Shown: positions 8,499 to 17,020 of the stretch, piece after piece
How positions within the stretch are numbered: position 1 is the stretch's first letter
Layout: each line of letters opens with the position of its first letter
DNA from: Oscillospiraceae bacterium
GTDB lineage: Bacteria > Bacillota > Clostridia > Oscillospirales > Oscillospiraceae
DNA length: 45,908 nucleotides
Assembly: GCA_022794215.1 (NCBI GenBank)
Contig: JAAWEH010000010.1
Span: 1-45,908 of the forward strand
Direction: 5' to 3'
The notes under the pieces: model-generated
What the model was told of the DNA's origin: nothing
Database searches by the model: none
The model's input: only the letters and a program-made list of their open reading frames with translations
Made by a program: the position numbers and the translations under genes

Positions 8499-9665
8499 AT
8501 GAGAAAAGAGAGATTTTCCGGCAAACAAATGCTCTTGGCGGCCCTGGCCGGCGCAGGTACGGCGGTGCTGGTTTTGGCGGTGGGGCTGATGCTGATCCTG
8601 GGGCCTTATGTTCTGACCCTGGCGGAGGGCTGGGGACTGATCCAAAGCCAGTTTGTGGGAGAATACGACCCGGAGCAGGTGATCGACAGCGCCCTGGCCG
8701 GCATGGTCAGCGGTACGGGAGACCGCTGGAGCTACTACTTGAATGCCGAGGGATATGCCGCCCAGAGACAGCGGCGGGACAACTCCTATGTGGGGATCGG
8801 CGTCACCGTAGAGCTGGCGGAGGATCGGGGGCTGCGTGTGCTGGAAGTCCACGAAAATTCCCCCGCGGAAAAGGGAGGGCTGAAACCGGGAGAACTGCTT
8901 ACCGCCGTAGACGCAGTCTCTCTGGCGGGACTGAGCCTGGAAGAAGCTACAGCCCTGATCCAGGGGGAGGACGGCACTGCCCTGACCCTTACGGTACAAG
9001 ATCCGGAGGGCGGGCAGAGGAGCGTGGAGCTGCGCCGGGAGGCCATGGAAAATGTCTCGGTGCGGTATGACCTGCTGCCGGACGAGGTGGGATATATCCA
9101 AGTGAAAAACTTCTATAGCCACAGCGCCGACCAGCTGAAAGCGGCGGTGGAGGATCTGACGGGCCAGGGGGCCCGGGCCCTCATCTTTGATATGCGCAAC
9201 AATGGCGGCGGCTATGTGGATCAGCTGACGGATATGCTGGATTATCTGCTGCCGGAGGGCCCTATTTTCCGCTCTGAGACCAAGGGGGGCTGGGAATCGG
9301 TGACCCAGTCGGACGAAGGGTGTGTAGATCTGCCCATGGTCACCCTGGTCAATGCCGATACCTATTCTGCCGCCGAGATTTTTGCCGCCCAGCTTCAGGA
9401 GAGCGTGGGAGCCCCCATCGTGGGGGAGCCCACCTCGGGTAAGGGCTACTCCCAGCAGGCGATTCCCCTGCCAAACGGCGGGGCGCTGAATTTGTCTACG
9501 GCGCGGTACCGTACGGGGGGCGGGGTTTCGCTCATTGGCACCGGGGTGAGCTTAGATAAGCAGGTGTCCTTGGGGGAGAAGGAGTCTAACCTTCTGGCGG
9601 CGGGCGCGCTGGCCTATGAGGAGGACGCCCAGCTCCAGGCGGCTATGGATTTTTTGACCCCATAA
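8499..9665 (+). CDS. S41-family carboxy-terminal processing protease (CtpA-like)
   Basis: A 388-residue protein. An N-terminal membrane anchor (about 10-36) is followed by a PDZ domain (YVGIGVTVELAED through GGQRSVELRRE). The S41 protease domain holds the catalytic Ser in DTYSAAEIFAAQL and the Lys in EPTSGKGYSQQ; FDMRNNGGGYVDQL is also conserved. These extracellular proteases trim or degrade cell-envelope proteins. In many Firmicutes a Ctp gene follows ftsEX and the M23 gene, suggesting control of the hydrolase, though that is inference. ATG 8499 is 8 bases after AAGGAG; the GTG at 8490 overlaps that site. Confidence 0.92.
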   Translation: MRKERFSGKQMLLAALAGAGTAVLVLAVGLMLILGPYVLTLAEGWGLIQSQFVGEYDPEQVIDSALAGMVSGTGDRWSYYLNAEGYAAQRQRRDNSYVGIGVTVELAEDRGLRVLEVHENSPAEKGGLKPGELLTAVDAVSLAGLSLEEATALIQGEDGTALTLTVQDPEGGQRSVELRREAMENVSVRYDLLPDEVGYIQVKNFYSHSADQLKAAVEDLTGQGARALIFDMRNNGGGYVDQLTDMLDYLLPEGPIFRSETKGGWESVTQSDEGCVDLPMVTLVNADTYSAAEIFAAQLQESVGAPIVGEPTSGKGYSQQAIPLPNGGALNLSTARYRTGGGVSLIGTGVSLDKQVSLGEKESNLLAAGALAYEEDAQLQAAMDFLTP

Positions 9666-9808
9666 AGGGGTCAAAAAGTACGATTAAGGGCCCAAAAGTA
9701 TCCTAAATAGACAGCCACCTTTGGAACAGCCGTGAGATGATCCGAAGGGGGCTGTTCCGTCATCTTCCTCCCTGCCGGCGCATACCATCCCCCAGAGGGG
9801 GTGGAGAT

Positions 9809-10489
9809 ATGGTGGCGTGGCTGCGGCCGACACAGGAGCGAAGGCTCCGGCCTGCTTTGGCTCCGGTCTGCGTCCGGGGACTTTGGCTGATGGAGGTTTC
9901 TCTGCCGCCGGGAAAGCGGGAGCGCCGGCTTCGACAGGCGGCCCGGCTCCTTGGCAGGCAGGGGATCCGCCGGATTATTCCGCCGGAGGGATGGGAGGAC
10001 GAGGGCGGCTTTGAGCGCTGGGGACTGTCTGCGGTTAATCCCCTGCCCCTGTGCCGGAGGAAGGGGGACGAGCTGGCCCTGTGTCTGCTGTCCCATCTGC
10101 CCCCGCAGCAGCGCCGGGTTGCCCTTCGGGGCGGGGCGGCGGGAAATGAGGCCTGGGTGCTGGCCCAGGGTCTCTGCCCTTGGGTAAAGGCCCTCAGCCT
10201 GGACTTTGAGCGGGGGGAGGAGGCGCTGGCCCGCCGGCTTCGGGAGGCGTATGGGGCGGCCCCCGTCCATCTGGGCTGGGGGCAGGAACCCCAGGTATCC
10301 ATAGAGCTGGAGCCCCGGCCAAACCCGGCGGGGAAGGTTATTCGGCTTTGGGGAAAGCCGGATTTGGGAGGGCTTGTCCTGAAAGGGGAAGGGACGCTTC
10401 CGGAGGGGATGGACTCTCTGCTTTTTTTAGAGCTTTTGTGGGAGACGGGCCGGCTTACGGCGAAGGAGATTCGGGCGGAATGGCCTTGA
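9809..10489 (+). CDS. Unknown arginine- and tryptophan-rich protein
   Basis: A 226-residue protein that I do not recognise. It is soluble by appearance, with no membrane segment, and rich in Arg, Leu, Trp and Pro. Conserved-looking stretches are RQAARLLGRQGIRRIIPPEG, RRVALRGGAAGNEAWVLAQG and VSIELEPRPNPAGKVIRLWG. ATG 9809 follows AGGGGG at 9796-9801 with good spacing; a longer in-frame start at 9737 lies over a hairpin and lacks a ribosome site. The last codons overlap the -35 box of the greA promoter. Function cannot be assigned. Confidence 0.65.
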   Translation: MVAWLRPTQERRLRPALAPVCVRGLWLMEVSLPPGKRERRLRQAARLLGRQGIRRIIPPEGWEDEGGFERWGLSAVNPLPLCRRKGDELALCLLSHLPPQQRRVALRGGAAGNEAWVLAQGLCPWVKALSLDFERGEEALARRLREAYGAAPVHLGWGQEPQVSIELEPRPNPAGKVIRLWGKPDLGGLVLKGEGTLPEGMDSLLFLELLWETGRLTAKEIRAEWP

Positions 10490-10514
10490 CAGAAGGGAAG
10501 AAAATACATATAAT
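10486..10514 (+). promoter_or_regulatory. Consensus sigma-A promoter for greA-lysS
   Basis: TTGACA (10486-10491), exactly 17 bp, TATAAT (10509-10514). It matches consensus at all 12 positions. The transcript has a leader of about 85 nt before greA. Confidence 0.93.
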
Positions 10515-10605
10515 ACAGGATAATGTATGAGTGGTAGTGTGCCCATGAAAGAAAATGGGCAGGTTCGAGCATTAAAACAGTTAACAGGAAAGGTGACGCA
10601 AAAAC

Positions 10606-11082
10606 ATGGCCAAGCAGTACAAACTGACCCCCCAGCGTTTGGAGCAGCTCCAGGAGGAACTCAATTACCTGAAGACCGTCCGGGAACGGGAGGTGGCAGA
10701 GCAGATTAAAGAGGCCCGCTCCTTCGGCGACCTGAGCGAAAACAGCGAATATGACGAGGCCAAAAATGAGCAGGGCAAGCTCTATTCCCGCATTGCCGAG
10801 ATCGAGGCCGTGCTGGACAACTATGTGCTCATCGAGGAGCAGCACTTTGACGCCAACGCCGTCAGCCTGGGCAGCCAGGTGAAGGTGAAGGATAAGGAGA
10901 CCGGAGAGGAGGACGTCTACCGGATCGTGGGCTCCCAGGAGGCCGATCCCATGAATGGCCGCATCTCGGAGGATTCCCCCTTCGGCAAGGCCCTGCTGGG
11001 CAAAGTGGTGGGCGAGGACGTGGAAGTGGACGCCCCCGCCGGACTGCTCTATTACACCGTTATGGATATTCAGAAGGGCTGA
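10606..11082 (+). CDS. greA: Transcription elongation factor GreA
   Basis: A 158-residue protein of normal GreA length. The N-terminal antiparallel coiled coil (residues 1-75) carries the acidic tip RSFGDLSENSEYDEAKNEQG. Its Asp and Glu stimulate transcript cleavage by backtracked RNA polymerase. The C-terminal FKBP-like domain (80-158) has SPFGKALLGKVVGEDVEV. It is transcribed from a consensus promoter and followed 31 bases later by lysS, a frequent neighbour in Firmicutes. Confidence 0.97.
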   Translation: MAKQYKLTPQRLEQLQEELNYLKTVREREVAEQIKEARSFGDLSENSEYDEAKNEQGKLYSRIAEIEAVLDNYVLIEEQHFDANAVSLGSQVKVKDKETGEEDVYRIVGSQEADPMNGRISEDSPFGKALLGKVVGEDVEVDAPAGLLYYTVMDIQKG

Positions 11083-11113
11083 AAAACAGGCCCTCAGGAT
11101 AGGAGAAATCATT

Positions 11114-12616
11114 ATGGCAGAGGAACAAAAGAACGCTTCCCAGCAGCCCGAACTGTCTGAACTGCTGCGCCTGCGCCGGGAGAAGCTCTCTGTGCTGCAG
11201 GAGGCGGGGGAAGATCCCTTCCAGGAGACCCGCTTTGACTGGGACGCCACCAGTCAGCAGATCAAGGACAACTTTGACGCCATGGAGGGAAAGAGCGTCA
11301 AGGTGGCAGGCCGGCTCATGTCCAAGCGGGGCATGGGCAAGGTGTCCTTCTGCGACCTTCAGGATCGGGACGGGCGGATCCAGCTCTACGCCCGCCAGGA
11401 CGAGATGGATGAGACGGTCTATAAGAAGTTCAAGAAATTTGACATCGGCGACATTGTGGGCGTGGACGGCGAGGTGTTCCGCACCCAGCGGGGGGAGATG
11501 AGCGTCCGGGCGAAAAACATCACCCTGCTCGCCAAGTCCCTGCTGCCCCTTCCCGAGAAGTTCCACGGCCTTCAGGACAAGGAACTGCGCTACCGCCAGC
11601 GGTATGTGGATCTCATCATGAACCCTGAGGTGAAGCGGAACTTTATCATCCGCAGCCAGTTTGTCAAGCATCTTCGGGACTTCCTGGATAACCGGGGCTT
11701 CCTGGAGGTAGAGACGCCTGTGCTCAACACCATCCAGGGGGGCGCCACCGCCCGGCCCTTCGTGACCCATCACAATACCCTGGACATCGACATGTTCCTG
11801 CGGATCGCCACCGAGCTTCCCCTGAAGCGGCTGATCGTGGGCGGCATGGATCGGGTCTACGACCTGGGCCGCATTTTCCGCAACGAGGGCATGGATCCCA
11901 AGCACAACCCGGAGTTCACCACCGTGGAGCTTTACCAGGCCTATGCCGACTTCAACGACATGATGGATCTCTTTGAGGAACTGCTGTCCTCCGCCGCCCA
12001 GAAAATTCTGGGCACCTACGAGGTGGAATGGCTGGGGGAGAAGGTCTCCCTGGCTCCCGGCTGGCGGAGGCTTCCCATGCACGAGGCGGTGAAGGAATAC
12101 TGCGGCATCGACTTTATGGCCATCTCTTCTGACGAGGAGGCTGTCAAGGCCGCCAAGAGCATTGGCGTGGAGCTCCCCTCCACCAAGGAGCCTACCTGGG
12201 GCAACGCCCTCTACGAGTGCTTTGACCAGCGGGTGGAGGAGAAGCTCATTCAGCCCACTTTCATCACCATGCACCCGGTGGATGTGTCGCCCCTTGCCAA
12301 GCGGAGCCCCAAGGATCCCCGGCTCACCGAGCGGTTCGAGCTGTTCATCTGCCACTCCGAGATGGGCAATGCCTTCTCCGAACTCAACGACCCCATTGAC
12401 CAGCGCCAGCGTTTCCAGAAGGAAGTGGAGGCCCGGGCCAAGGGCGATGACGAGGCCGGCATGATGGACGAGGACTTCCTCACCGCCCTGGAGTACGGTA
12501 TGCCCCCCACGGGCGGCTTGGGTATCGGGATCGACCGGGTGGTCATGCTCCTGACCGGGGCCGATTCCATCCGGGATGTGCTCTTGTTCCCGACCATGCG
12601 TCCGCTGGATAAGTGA
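11114..12616 (+). CDS. lysS: Lysyl-tRNA synthetase, class II
   Basis: A 500-residue enzyme that charges tRNA-Lys. An N-terminal OB-fold anticodon-binding domain (about 60-165: VKVAGRLMSKRGMGKVSF) is followed by the class II catalytic core. Motif 2 is YDLGRIFRNEGMDPKHNPEF and motif 3 is GLGIGIDRVVMLL; ATARPFVTHHN is the LysRS-specific segment. ATG 11114, after AGGAGAA, replaces a longer upstream frame that runs through greA. The length is normal for bacterial LysRS. Confidence 0.97.
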   Translation: MAEEQKNASQQPELSELLRLRREKLSVLQEAGEDPFQETRFDWDATSQQIKDNFDAMEGKSVKVAGRLMSKRGMGKVSFCDLQDRDGRIQLYARQDEMDETVYKKFKKFDIGDIVGVDGEVFRTQRGEMSVRAKNITLLAKSLLPLPEKFHGLQDKELRYRQRYVDLIMNPEVKRNFIIRSQFVKHLRDFLDNRGFLEVETPVLNTIQGGATARPFVTHHNTLDIDMFLRIATELPLKRLIVGGMDRVYDLGRIFRNEGMDPKHNPEFTTVELYQAYADFNDMMDLFEELLSSAAQKILGTYEVEWLGEKVSLAPGWRRLPMHEAVKEYCGIDFMAISSDEEAVKAAKSIGVELPSTKEPTWGNALYECFDQRVEEKLIQPTFITMHPVDVSPLAKRSPKDPRLTERFELFICHSEMGNAFSELNDPIDQRQRFQKEVEARAKGDDEAGMMDEDFLTALEYGMPPTGGLGIGIDRVVMLLTGADSIRDVLLFPTMRPLDK

Positions 12617-12629
12617 TAGGAGGGGCCTT

Positions 12630-12818
12630 ATGAAGAAGCAGCTGAGAGTGATCGTTGAAAATTGCCCTCAAAATCATCCCTGCCCCTCTGTCCGGGTCTG
12701 CCCGGTGGGGGCGCTGGTTCAAACGGGTTTCCAAGCCCCTGTGGTGGATGAAGAGAAGTGCATCCGCTGTGGGAAGTGCGCCAATTTTTGCCCGAAAAAG
12801 GCATTGGTGCTGGAATAG
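12630..12818 (+). CDS. Small ferredoxin-like 4Fe-4S protein with atypical first motif
   Basis: A 62-residue protein. The second half has the canonical cluster motif CIRCGKCANFCP (Cys 44, 47, 50, 54). The first half has Cys 12, 18 and 24 spaced C-x5-C-x5-CP instead of the usual C-x2-C-x2-C-x3-CP. One 4Fe-4S cluster (44, 47, 50 plus 24) is well supported; the second site lacks an obvious fourth cysteine. ATG 12630 follows TAGGAGGGG closely. It starts 13 bases after lysS and is probably co-transcribed. A role in electron transfer is inferred; the partner is unknown. Confidence 0.8.
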   Translation: MKKQLRVIVENCPQNHPCPSVRVCPVGALVQTGFQAPVVDEEKCIRCGKCANFCPKKALVLE

Positions 12819-12848
12819 GAAACGGGCCCATATACGGGCGTACATTTC

Positions 12849-12882
12849 ACGGCATACCGGCGGAACATCGCCGGTATGCCGT
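12849..12882 (+). terminator. Strong hairpin, possible weak terminator
   Basis: A perfect 14-bp stem, ACGGCATACCGGCG (12849-12862) with CGCCGGTATGCCGT (12869-12882), and a GAACAT loop. Only three Ts lie at its 3' foot, so termination may be partial. It separates the ferredoxin gene from ktrB. Confidence 0.55.
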
Positions 12883-12914
12883 TTGACCCTATCCATAGGA
12901 AAGGAGGACAGGCT

Positions 12915-14297
12915 GTGCAGGAGCGTTTTGAACAATTTATCAAAAACCGTTTTATCCGCTCCCGGCGGCTCAATGCCACCCGGCTTGTGGCGGCCTCCTT
13001 TGCAGCGTTGATCCTGGCAGGGGCGCTGCTGCTGACCCTGCCCTTTGCGGCCCGGAACGGGGAGAGCGTGGGATTTTTTACGGCCCTGTTTACATCCACC
13101 TCGGCCACCTGTGTCACTGGGCTGGTGCTGGTGGACACCTGGACGGCCTGGTCTTTGTTTGGCCAGGTGGTGATCCTTCTGCTGATCCAGCTGGGGGGCT
13201 TGGGGTTTATGACGGTCATCACGCTGATCTCTCTGGCCCAGCGGCGGCACATTGGCCTTTCCGAGCGGCTGCTGATGGTCTCCACCCTGAACCTCAGCGA
13301 CCTGGACGGCGTAGTCCGGGTGGTGCGCCGGGCGCTGATGGGGACAGCCCTTTTTGAAGGGGTGGGCGCGCTGCTGCTGGCGGTGCGGATGGTGCCTCGG
13401 TTTGGCCTTATTCGGGGGATATGGCACGCCGTATTCCATTCGGTATCCGCCTTTTGCAATGCGGGCTTTGACCTTCAGGGAGGGGATACCGGGCCTTTTT
13501 CCAGTCTCTCCGGCTTCTCCGACGATCCCTTGACCCTGCTGGTGACGGGAGGACTGATCATCATTGGAGGTCTGGGCTTCCTGGTCTGGGACGATGTGGC
13601 CTCCCACCGAAGCTGGAAGAAGCTGACGCTCTATAGCCGCCTGGTGCTGAGCCTGACGGCGGCACTGGTGATTGGCGGAACGCTGTTTTTCTTTGCCACG
13701 GAGGGGGAGAACCCCGCTACGCTGGGCGCCATGCCTCTGCCGGAGCGGTGGCTCAATGCGCTGTTTCAGTCGGTGACCCTCCGCACAGCCGGCTTCAATG
13801 TTATCGACCAGGGGGCCATGAAGGACAGCTCCCTGGTGATGAGCTGCATCTTTATGCTGATTGGCGGCTCCTCCGGTTCCACCGCCGGCGGTATCAAGAC
13901 GGTGACGGTATGGGTGCTGCTGCTCACGCTGGTCACCGGGCTCAAGGGGCGGGAGAGCATTACCTTCCGGGGACGCACCCTGCCCAACCGCCGGGCCATG
14001 AGCGCCATGAACCTGTTTTTGATGGTGCTTTTTATGATGCTGTTTGGCTCTATGGCCATCTCTCTGGCGGACAATGCGCCCTATCTTTCCGCCGCCTTTG
14101 AGACAGCCTCCGCCTTAGGGACGGTAGGGCTTTCTGCCGGTTTGACCTCCGGGCTGTCCCGGTTTTCCCAGGGGCTGCTGATCTTGATGATGTACACCGG
14201 CCGGGTGGGGGTGCTCTCCTGCTCCATCGCCTTCCTGATCCGGCCCAAGGACGCCCTTGATATCAAATATCCCAAGTTCGACATTTTGATCGGCTGA
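12915..14297 (+). CDS. ktrB: Potassium uptake protein, TrkH/KtrB family
   Basis: A 460-residue channel-like transporter with the four-fold M1-P-M2 repeat. The four pore loops are visible: ATCVTGL (first), AFCNAGF (second), TLRTAGF (third) and LGTVGLS (fourth). Each carries the filter glycine. It moves K+ (often with Na+) through the membrane and is gated by its RCK partner, encoded 14 bases downstream. GTG 12915 is 7 bases after AAGGAGG (12901-12907); the upstream in-frame ATG 12876 lies in the hairpin. The size and the single-RCK partner favour KtrAB over TrkAH. Confidence 0.94.
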   Translation: MQERFEQFIKNRFIRSRRLNATRLVAASFAALILAGALLLTLPFAARNGESVGFFTALFTSTSATCVTGLVLVDTWTAWSLFGQVVILLLIQLGGLGFMTVITLISLAQRRHIGLSERLLMVSTLNLSDLDGVVRVVRRALMGTALFEGVGALLLAVRMVPRFGLIRGIWHAVFHSVSAFCNAGFDLQGGDTGPFSSLSGFSDDPLTLLVTGGLIIIGGLGFLVWDDVASHRSWKKLTLYSRLVLSLTAALVIGGTLFFFATEGENPATLGAMPLPERWLNALFQSVTLRTAGFNVIDQGAMKDSSLVMSCIFMLIGGSSGSTAGGIKTVTVWVLLLTLVTGLKGRESITFRGRTLPNRRAMSAMNLFLMVLFMMLFGSMAISLADNAPYLSAAFETASALGTVGLSAGLTSGLSRFSQGLLILMMYTGRVGVLSCSIAFLIRPKDALDIKYPKFDILIG

Positions 14298-14311
14298 GAG
14301 GAGAGAGACAG

Positions 14312-14968
14312 ATGAAGACGTTTGTGGTGATTGGCCTGGGGCGGTTTGGAACAGCCCTGGCCACCGAGCTTTCCGCTTTGGGCCACGAGGTGCTGGCCAT
14401 GGATATGGACGAGGATCGGGTTCAGGAGGTGGCCGACACGGTGACCCACGCGGTGGCGGCGGACGCCCGGAATCCCGCGGTACTTCGCTCCCTGGGGATG
14501 CGCAACTATGACTGCGCCATTGTAGCGGTGGGCGGAGAGATCGGCACATCCACCCTCATTACCCTGAACCTGAAGGAGCTGGGGATGAGGGAGGTTATCT
14601 GCAAGGCAAAAAGCCACGTTCACCGGAAGGTGCTGGAGAAGATTGGCGCGGACCGGGTGCTGTTTCCGGAGCATGAGATGGGCGTGAAGCTGGCCCAGGG
14701 GCTCAGCTCTTCCAATGTGCTCAACTTTATCGAGGTTTCGGAGGATTTCGGTATTGTGGAGCTGGAGGCTCCCAACTCCTGGGTGGGAAAGACCATCCGG
14801 GATCTGGATGTGCGCAACGCTTACCATGTGACCATTATTGCTGTTCGGGGGGCTGACACCGGAAAGCTGGATGTGTCTCCCCGGGCGGATAAGCCGCTGG
14901 AAAAGGGGGACAAGGTGGTGGCTCTGGGGCGGAGCGAGGCCATCAACCTGCTTCATGAGGTGAAGTGA
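14312..14968 (+). CDS. ktrA: Potassium channel regulatory subunit, TrkA/KtrA (RCK) family
   Basis: A 218-residue cytoplasmic gating protein. RCK_N (1-120) has the nucleotide-binding GLGRFGTALATELSALGHEV, followed by acidic DMDEDRV. RCK_C is at about 135-218. KtrA rings bind ATP/ADP at RCK_N and, in several Firmicutes, c-di-AMP at RCK_C; whether the latter holds here is not visible. GAGGAGAG precedes ATG 14312. Its TGA overlaps the next gene's ATG. Confidence 0.95.
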   Translation: MKTFVVIGLGRFGTALATELSALGHEVLAMDMDEDRVQEVADTVTHAVAADARNPAVLRSLGMRNYDCAIVAVGGEIGTSTLITLNLKELGMREVICKAKSHVHRKVLEKIGADRVLFPEHEMGVKLAQGLSSSNVLNFIEVSEDFGIVELEAPNSWVGKTIRDLDVRNAYHVTIIAVRGADTGKLDVSPRADKPLEKGDKVVALGRSEAINLLHEVK

Positions 14969-15723
14969 TGGAGACCATCACCAGCCGTCAAAACCCTCTG
15001 TTTCAAAAGATAAGGAAGCTGAATGCCTCCAATGCGTTCCGCCGGCAGCAGGGCCTGTTTGTGTGCGAGGGGCCCAAGCTGCTGGAGGAGGCGGTGAAGT
15101 GGGGAGCTTCCATTGAGCTGGCGGTGAAAACCCCGGGATTTGAGCTGCCGCAGGGCCTTGTTTGCCGGGTGGTGGAGACGCCGGGGGACGTGCTGCCCTC
15201 TTTGGCGGACACCAAGACGCCCCAGAAGGTGGTTTTTGCCTGCGCTCTTCCTGATACGGTTCTGCCGGAGAGGTTGGAGGGCGGCCGCTATCTGGTGCTG
15301 GACGGGGTTCAGGATCCGGGGAACATGGGAACCATCTGGCGCACCGCCGACGCCTTTGGCGCCCGGGGACTGATCTTGACGGGAAACTGTGGGGAGCCCT
15401 TTGCGCCCAAAGCGGTTCGGGCTTCCATGGGAGCCTGCTTCCGGCTCCCGGTTTGGAGGGGGGAGCGGCAGGCGGTGGCCGAAGTACTGGCGGCCTCTGA
15501 AATCCCCCTCTACGCCACCGCCCTGCGGGAGGATACGGTGGAGGTGGGGACGGTGGATCTGTCCGGAGCCGCTGTGGTCATTGGGAGTGAAGGGAAGGGC
15601 ATCTCGGAGGAGATGCTGACCCTTTGCGGGAAAACGCTGAAGATCCCGATGGTGGAACGGTGTGAATCCTTGAACGCCGCTGTGGCTGCCGCCGTCGTTT
15701 TGTGGGAAGGCTGGCGGAAATAG
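14968..15723 (+). CDS. TrmH/SpoU-family RNA 2'-O-methyltransferase
   Basis: A 251-residue protein. An N-terminal substrate-binding domain (METITSRQNPLFQKIRKL; GLFVCEGPKLLEEAV) is followed by the SPOUT knot. The three SpoU motifs are visible: LDGVQDPGNMGTIWRTADAF (1), VIGSEGKGISEE (2) and IPMVERCESLNAAVAAAVVL (3). It methylates ribose in rRNA or tRNA; the RlmB/TsnR-like subgroup is likely but the target is not determined. ATG 14968 is in a TGATG overlap with ktrA, so it is translationally coupled. Confidence 0.92.
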   Translation: METITSRQNPLFQKIRKLNASNAFRRQQGLFVCEGPKLLEEAVKWGASIELAVKTPGFELPQGLVCRVVETPGDVLPSLADTKTPQKVVFACALPDTVLPERLEGGRYLVLDGVQDPGNMGTIWRTADAFGARGLILTGNCGEPFAPKAVRASMGACFRLPVWRGERQAVAEVLAASEIPLYATALREDTVEVGTVDLSGAAVVIGSEGKGISEEMLTLCGKTLKIPMVERCESLNAAVAAAVVLWEGWRK

Positions 15724-15758
15724 GATAGGGGAGAAATCGCCTTTCAGGGGGGAGAAAT

Positions 15759-16973
15759 GTGGCCAATTTGAAATATTTTCTTTGGCTGACAAACTGCAAG
15801 GGGCTCCAGCCGGGGGACCCGGGCAGGCTGCTGGCCCATTTCGGCACCCCGGAGGCGGTCTATTTTGCCGAGAGAGAAGAGTATGACCTGCTGGGTTTGC
15901 CCCAGGGGAAGAAACGGGCCCTGGAGGACAAAAGTCTGGCCGGGGTGGAGCGGATACTGGCCGACTGCGACCGGCTGGGCATCCACATTATGACCATCCA
16001 GGATGCGGACTATCCCGAGCGTCTGGCCCAAATCTGCGACCCGCCCTGTGTGCTCTATTGGCGGGGCAAGCCCCTTGGGGTGGATGAGCGCTTGAGCGTG
16101 GGCGTGGTGGGGACGCGGAAATGCACGCCCTACGGGGAGGCCCTGGCGGGAAAGCTGGGGTTGGAGCTGGCCCGGGAGGGTGTGGGCGTGGTCTCCGGTA
16201 TTGCGGAGGGCATCGACGCCGCAGGACTGAAAGGGGCGCTCCAGGGCGGCGGCACGGTGGTCAGCGTTTTGGGTGGAGGATTGGACGTGATCTACCCCAA
16301 AAAGCACCGCTGGCTTTATGAGGATGTGGCCGTTGCGGGCACCCTGATCAGTGAGTACCCGCCGGGGGTGGAGACGGCCAGGCAGCATTTCCCCGTGCGG
16401 AACCGGATCATCAGCGGGCTATCCATGGGTGTGGTCGTGGTGGAGGCGGGCGAGCCCAGCGGCGCGCTGATCACCGCACACACAGCTTTGGAGCAGAATC
16501 GGGAGGTGTTTGCCTTTCCCGGCCCGGTGGGGGCTCCGGCCAGCTTGGGATGCAACCGGCTGATCCAACAGGGGGAGGCAAAGCTGGTTCTTTCCGCCAA
16601 AGATGTGCTGGAGGAGTTTGCGCCCCTCTTTTCCGGGCGGAACCAAGAGCCTTTGGAGGAGGAGACGGTTTTGGAGCGGCTGGAGGCTGCTCCACCATCG
16701 GAGATTCCGAAGGAAAAAACACAAAAAAGGGTTGACACGGCGCCGTCTCGGGCATATATTTCTCTATCAGACGATCCTGAGGCCTTCACCGATGACGAGC
16801 GGGACATTCTCCTGGCCATCCAGCGCAGGAGTTTGACCCCGGACGACATTTCGGAGCAGACCCAGATTCCGGCCCGCCGGGTGCTTTCGGCCCTGACCAT
16901 GCTCCAGCTTCGGGGTTTGGTGGAGGAGAAGCCCGGCAAGCGGTTTTTTGCCGCTGTTATTTTAACGCCCTGA
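15759..16973 (+). CDS. dprA: DNA-processing protein DprA
   Basis: A 404-residue protein. An N-terminal helical domain (1-70) precedes the DprA Rossmann-like core: VGTRKCTPYGE, VSGIAEGIDAAGL, SVLGGGLDVIYPKKH, SEYPPG, FPVRNRIISGLS and GALITAHTALEQNREVFAFP. A linker and a C-terminal winged-helix segment (about 340-404) follow. DprA loads RecA on incoming single-stranded DNA during transformation and is widespread even in species not known to be competent. GTG 15759 follows a GGGGGGAGA site. It lies upstream of topA, the usual Firmicute order. Confidence 0.95.
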   Translation: MANLKYFLWLTNCKGLQPGDPGRLLAHFGTPEAVYFAEREEYDLLGLPQGKKRALEDKSLAGVERILADCDRLGIHIMTIQDADYPERLAQICDPPCVLYWRGKPLGVDERLSVGVVGTRKCTPYGEALAGKLGLELAREGVGVVSGIAEGIDAAGLKGALQGGGTVVSVLGGGLDVIYPKKHRWLYEDVAVAGTLISEYPPGVETARQHFPVRNRIISGLSMGVVVVEAGEPSGALITAHTALEQNREVFAFPGPVGAPASLGCNRLIQQGEAKLVLSAKDVLEEFAPLFSGRNQEPLEEETVLERLEAAPPSEIPKEKTQKRVDTAPSRAYISLSDDPEAFTDDERDILLAIQRRSLTPDDISEQTQIPARRVLSALTMLQLRGLVEEKPGKRFFAAVILTP

Positions 16974-17020
16974 CCGATGTTTCGCGCTTTTCCGAATAAT
17001 CCACGCACGGAGGTTATACT

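Noticed and set aside
9723-9758. Inverted repeat GGAACAGCC/GGCTGTTCC after the Ctp gene as a terminator
   Set aside because: It has a large loop and no T run on either strand; it may be a weak fold but is not a supported terminator.
10540-10561. Hairpin TGCCCAT/ATGGGCA in the greA leader
   Set aside because: Seven pairs with a large loop and no T run; no known riboswitch or GreA leader element recognised.
12849-12914. c-di-AMP (ydaO-type) riboswitch before ktrB
   Set aside because: The leader is only a single hairpin and far too short for that riboswitch.
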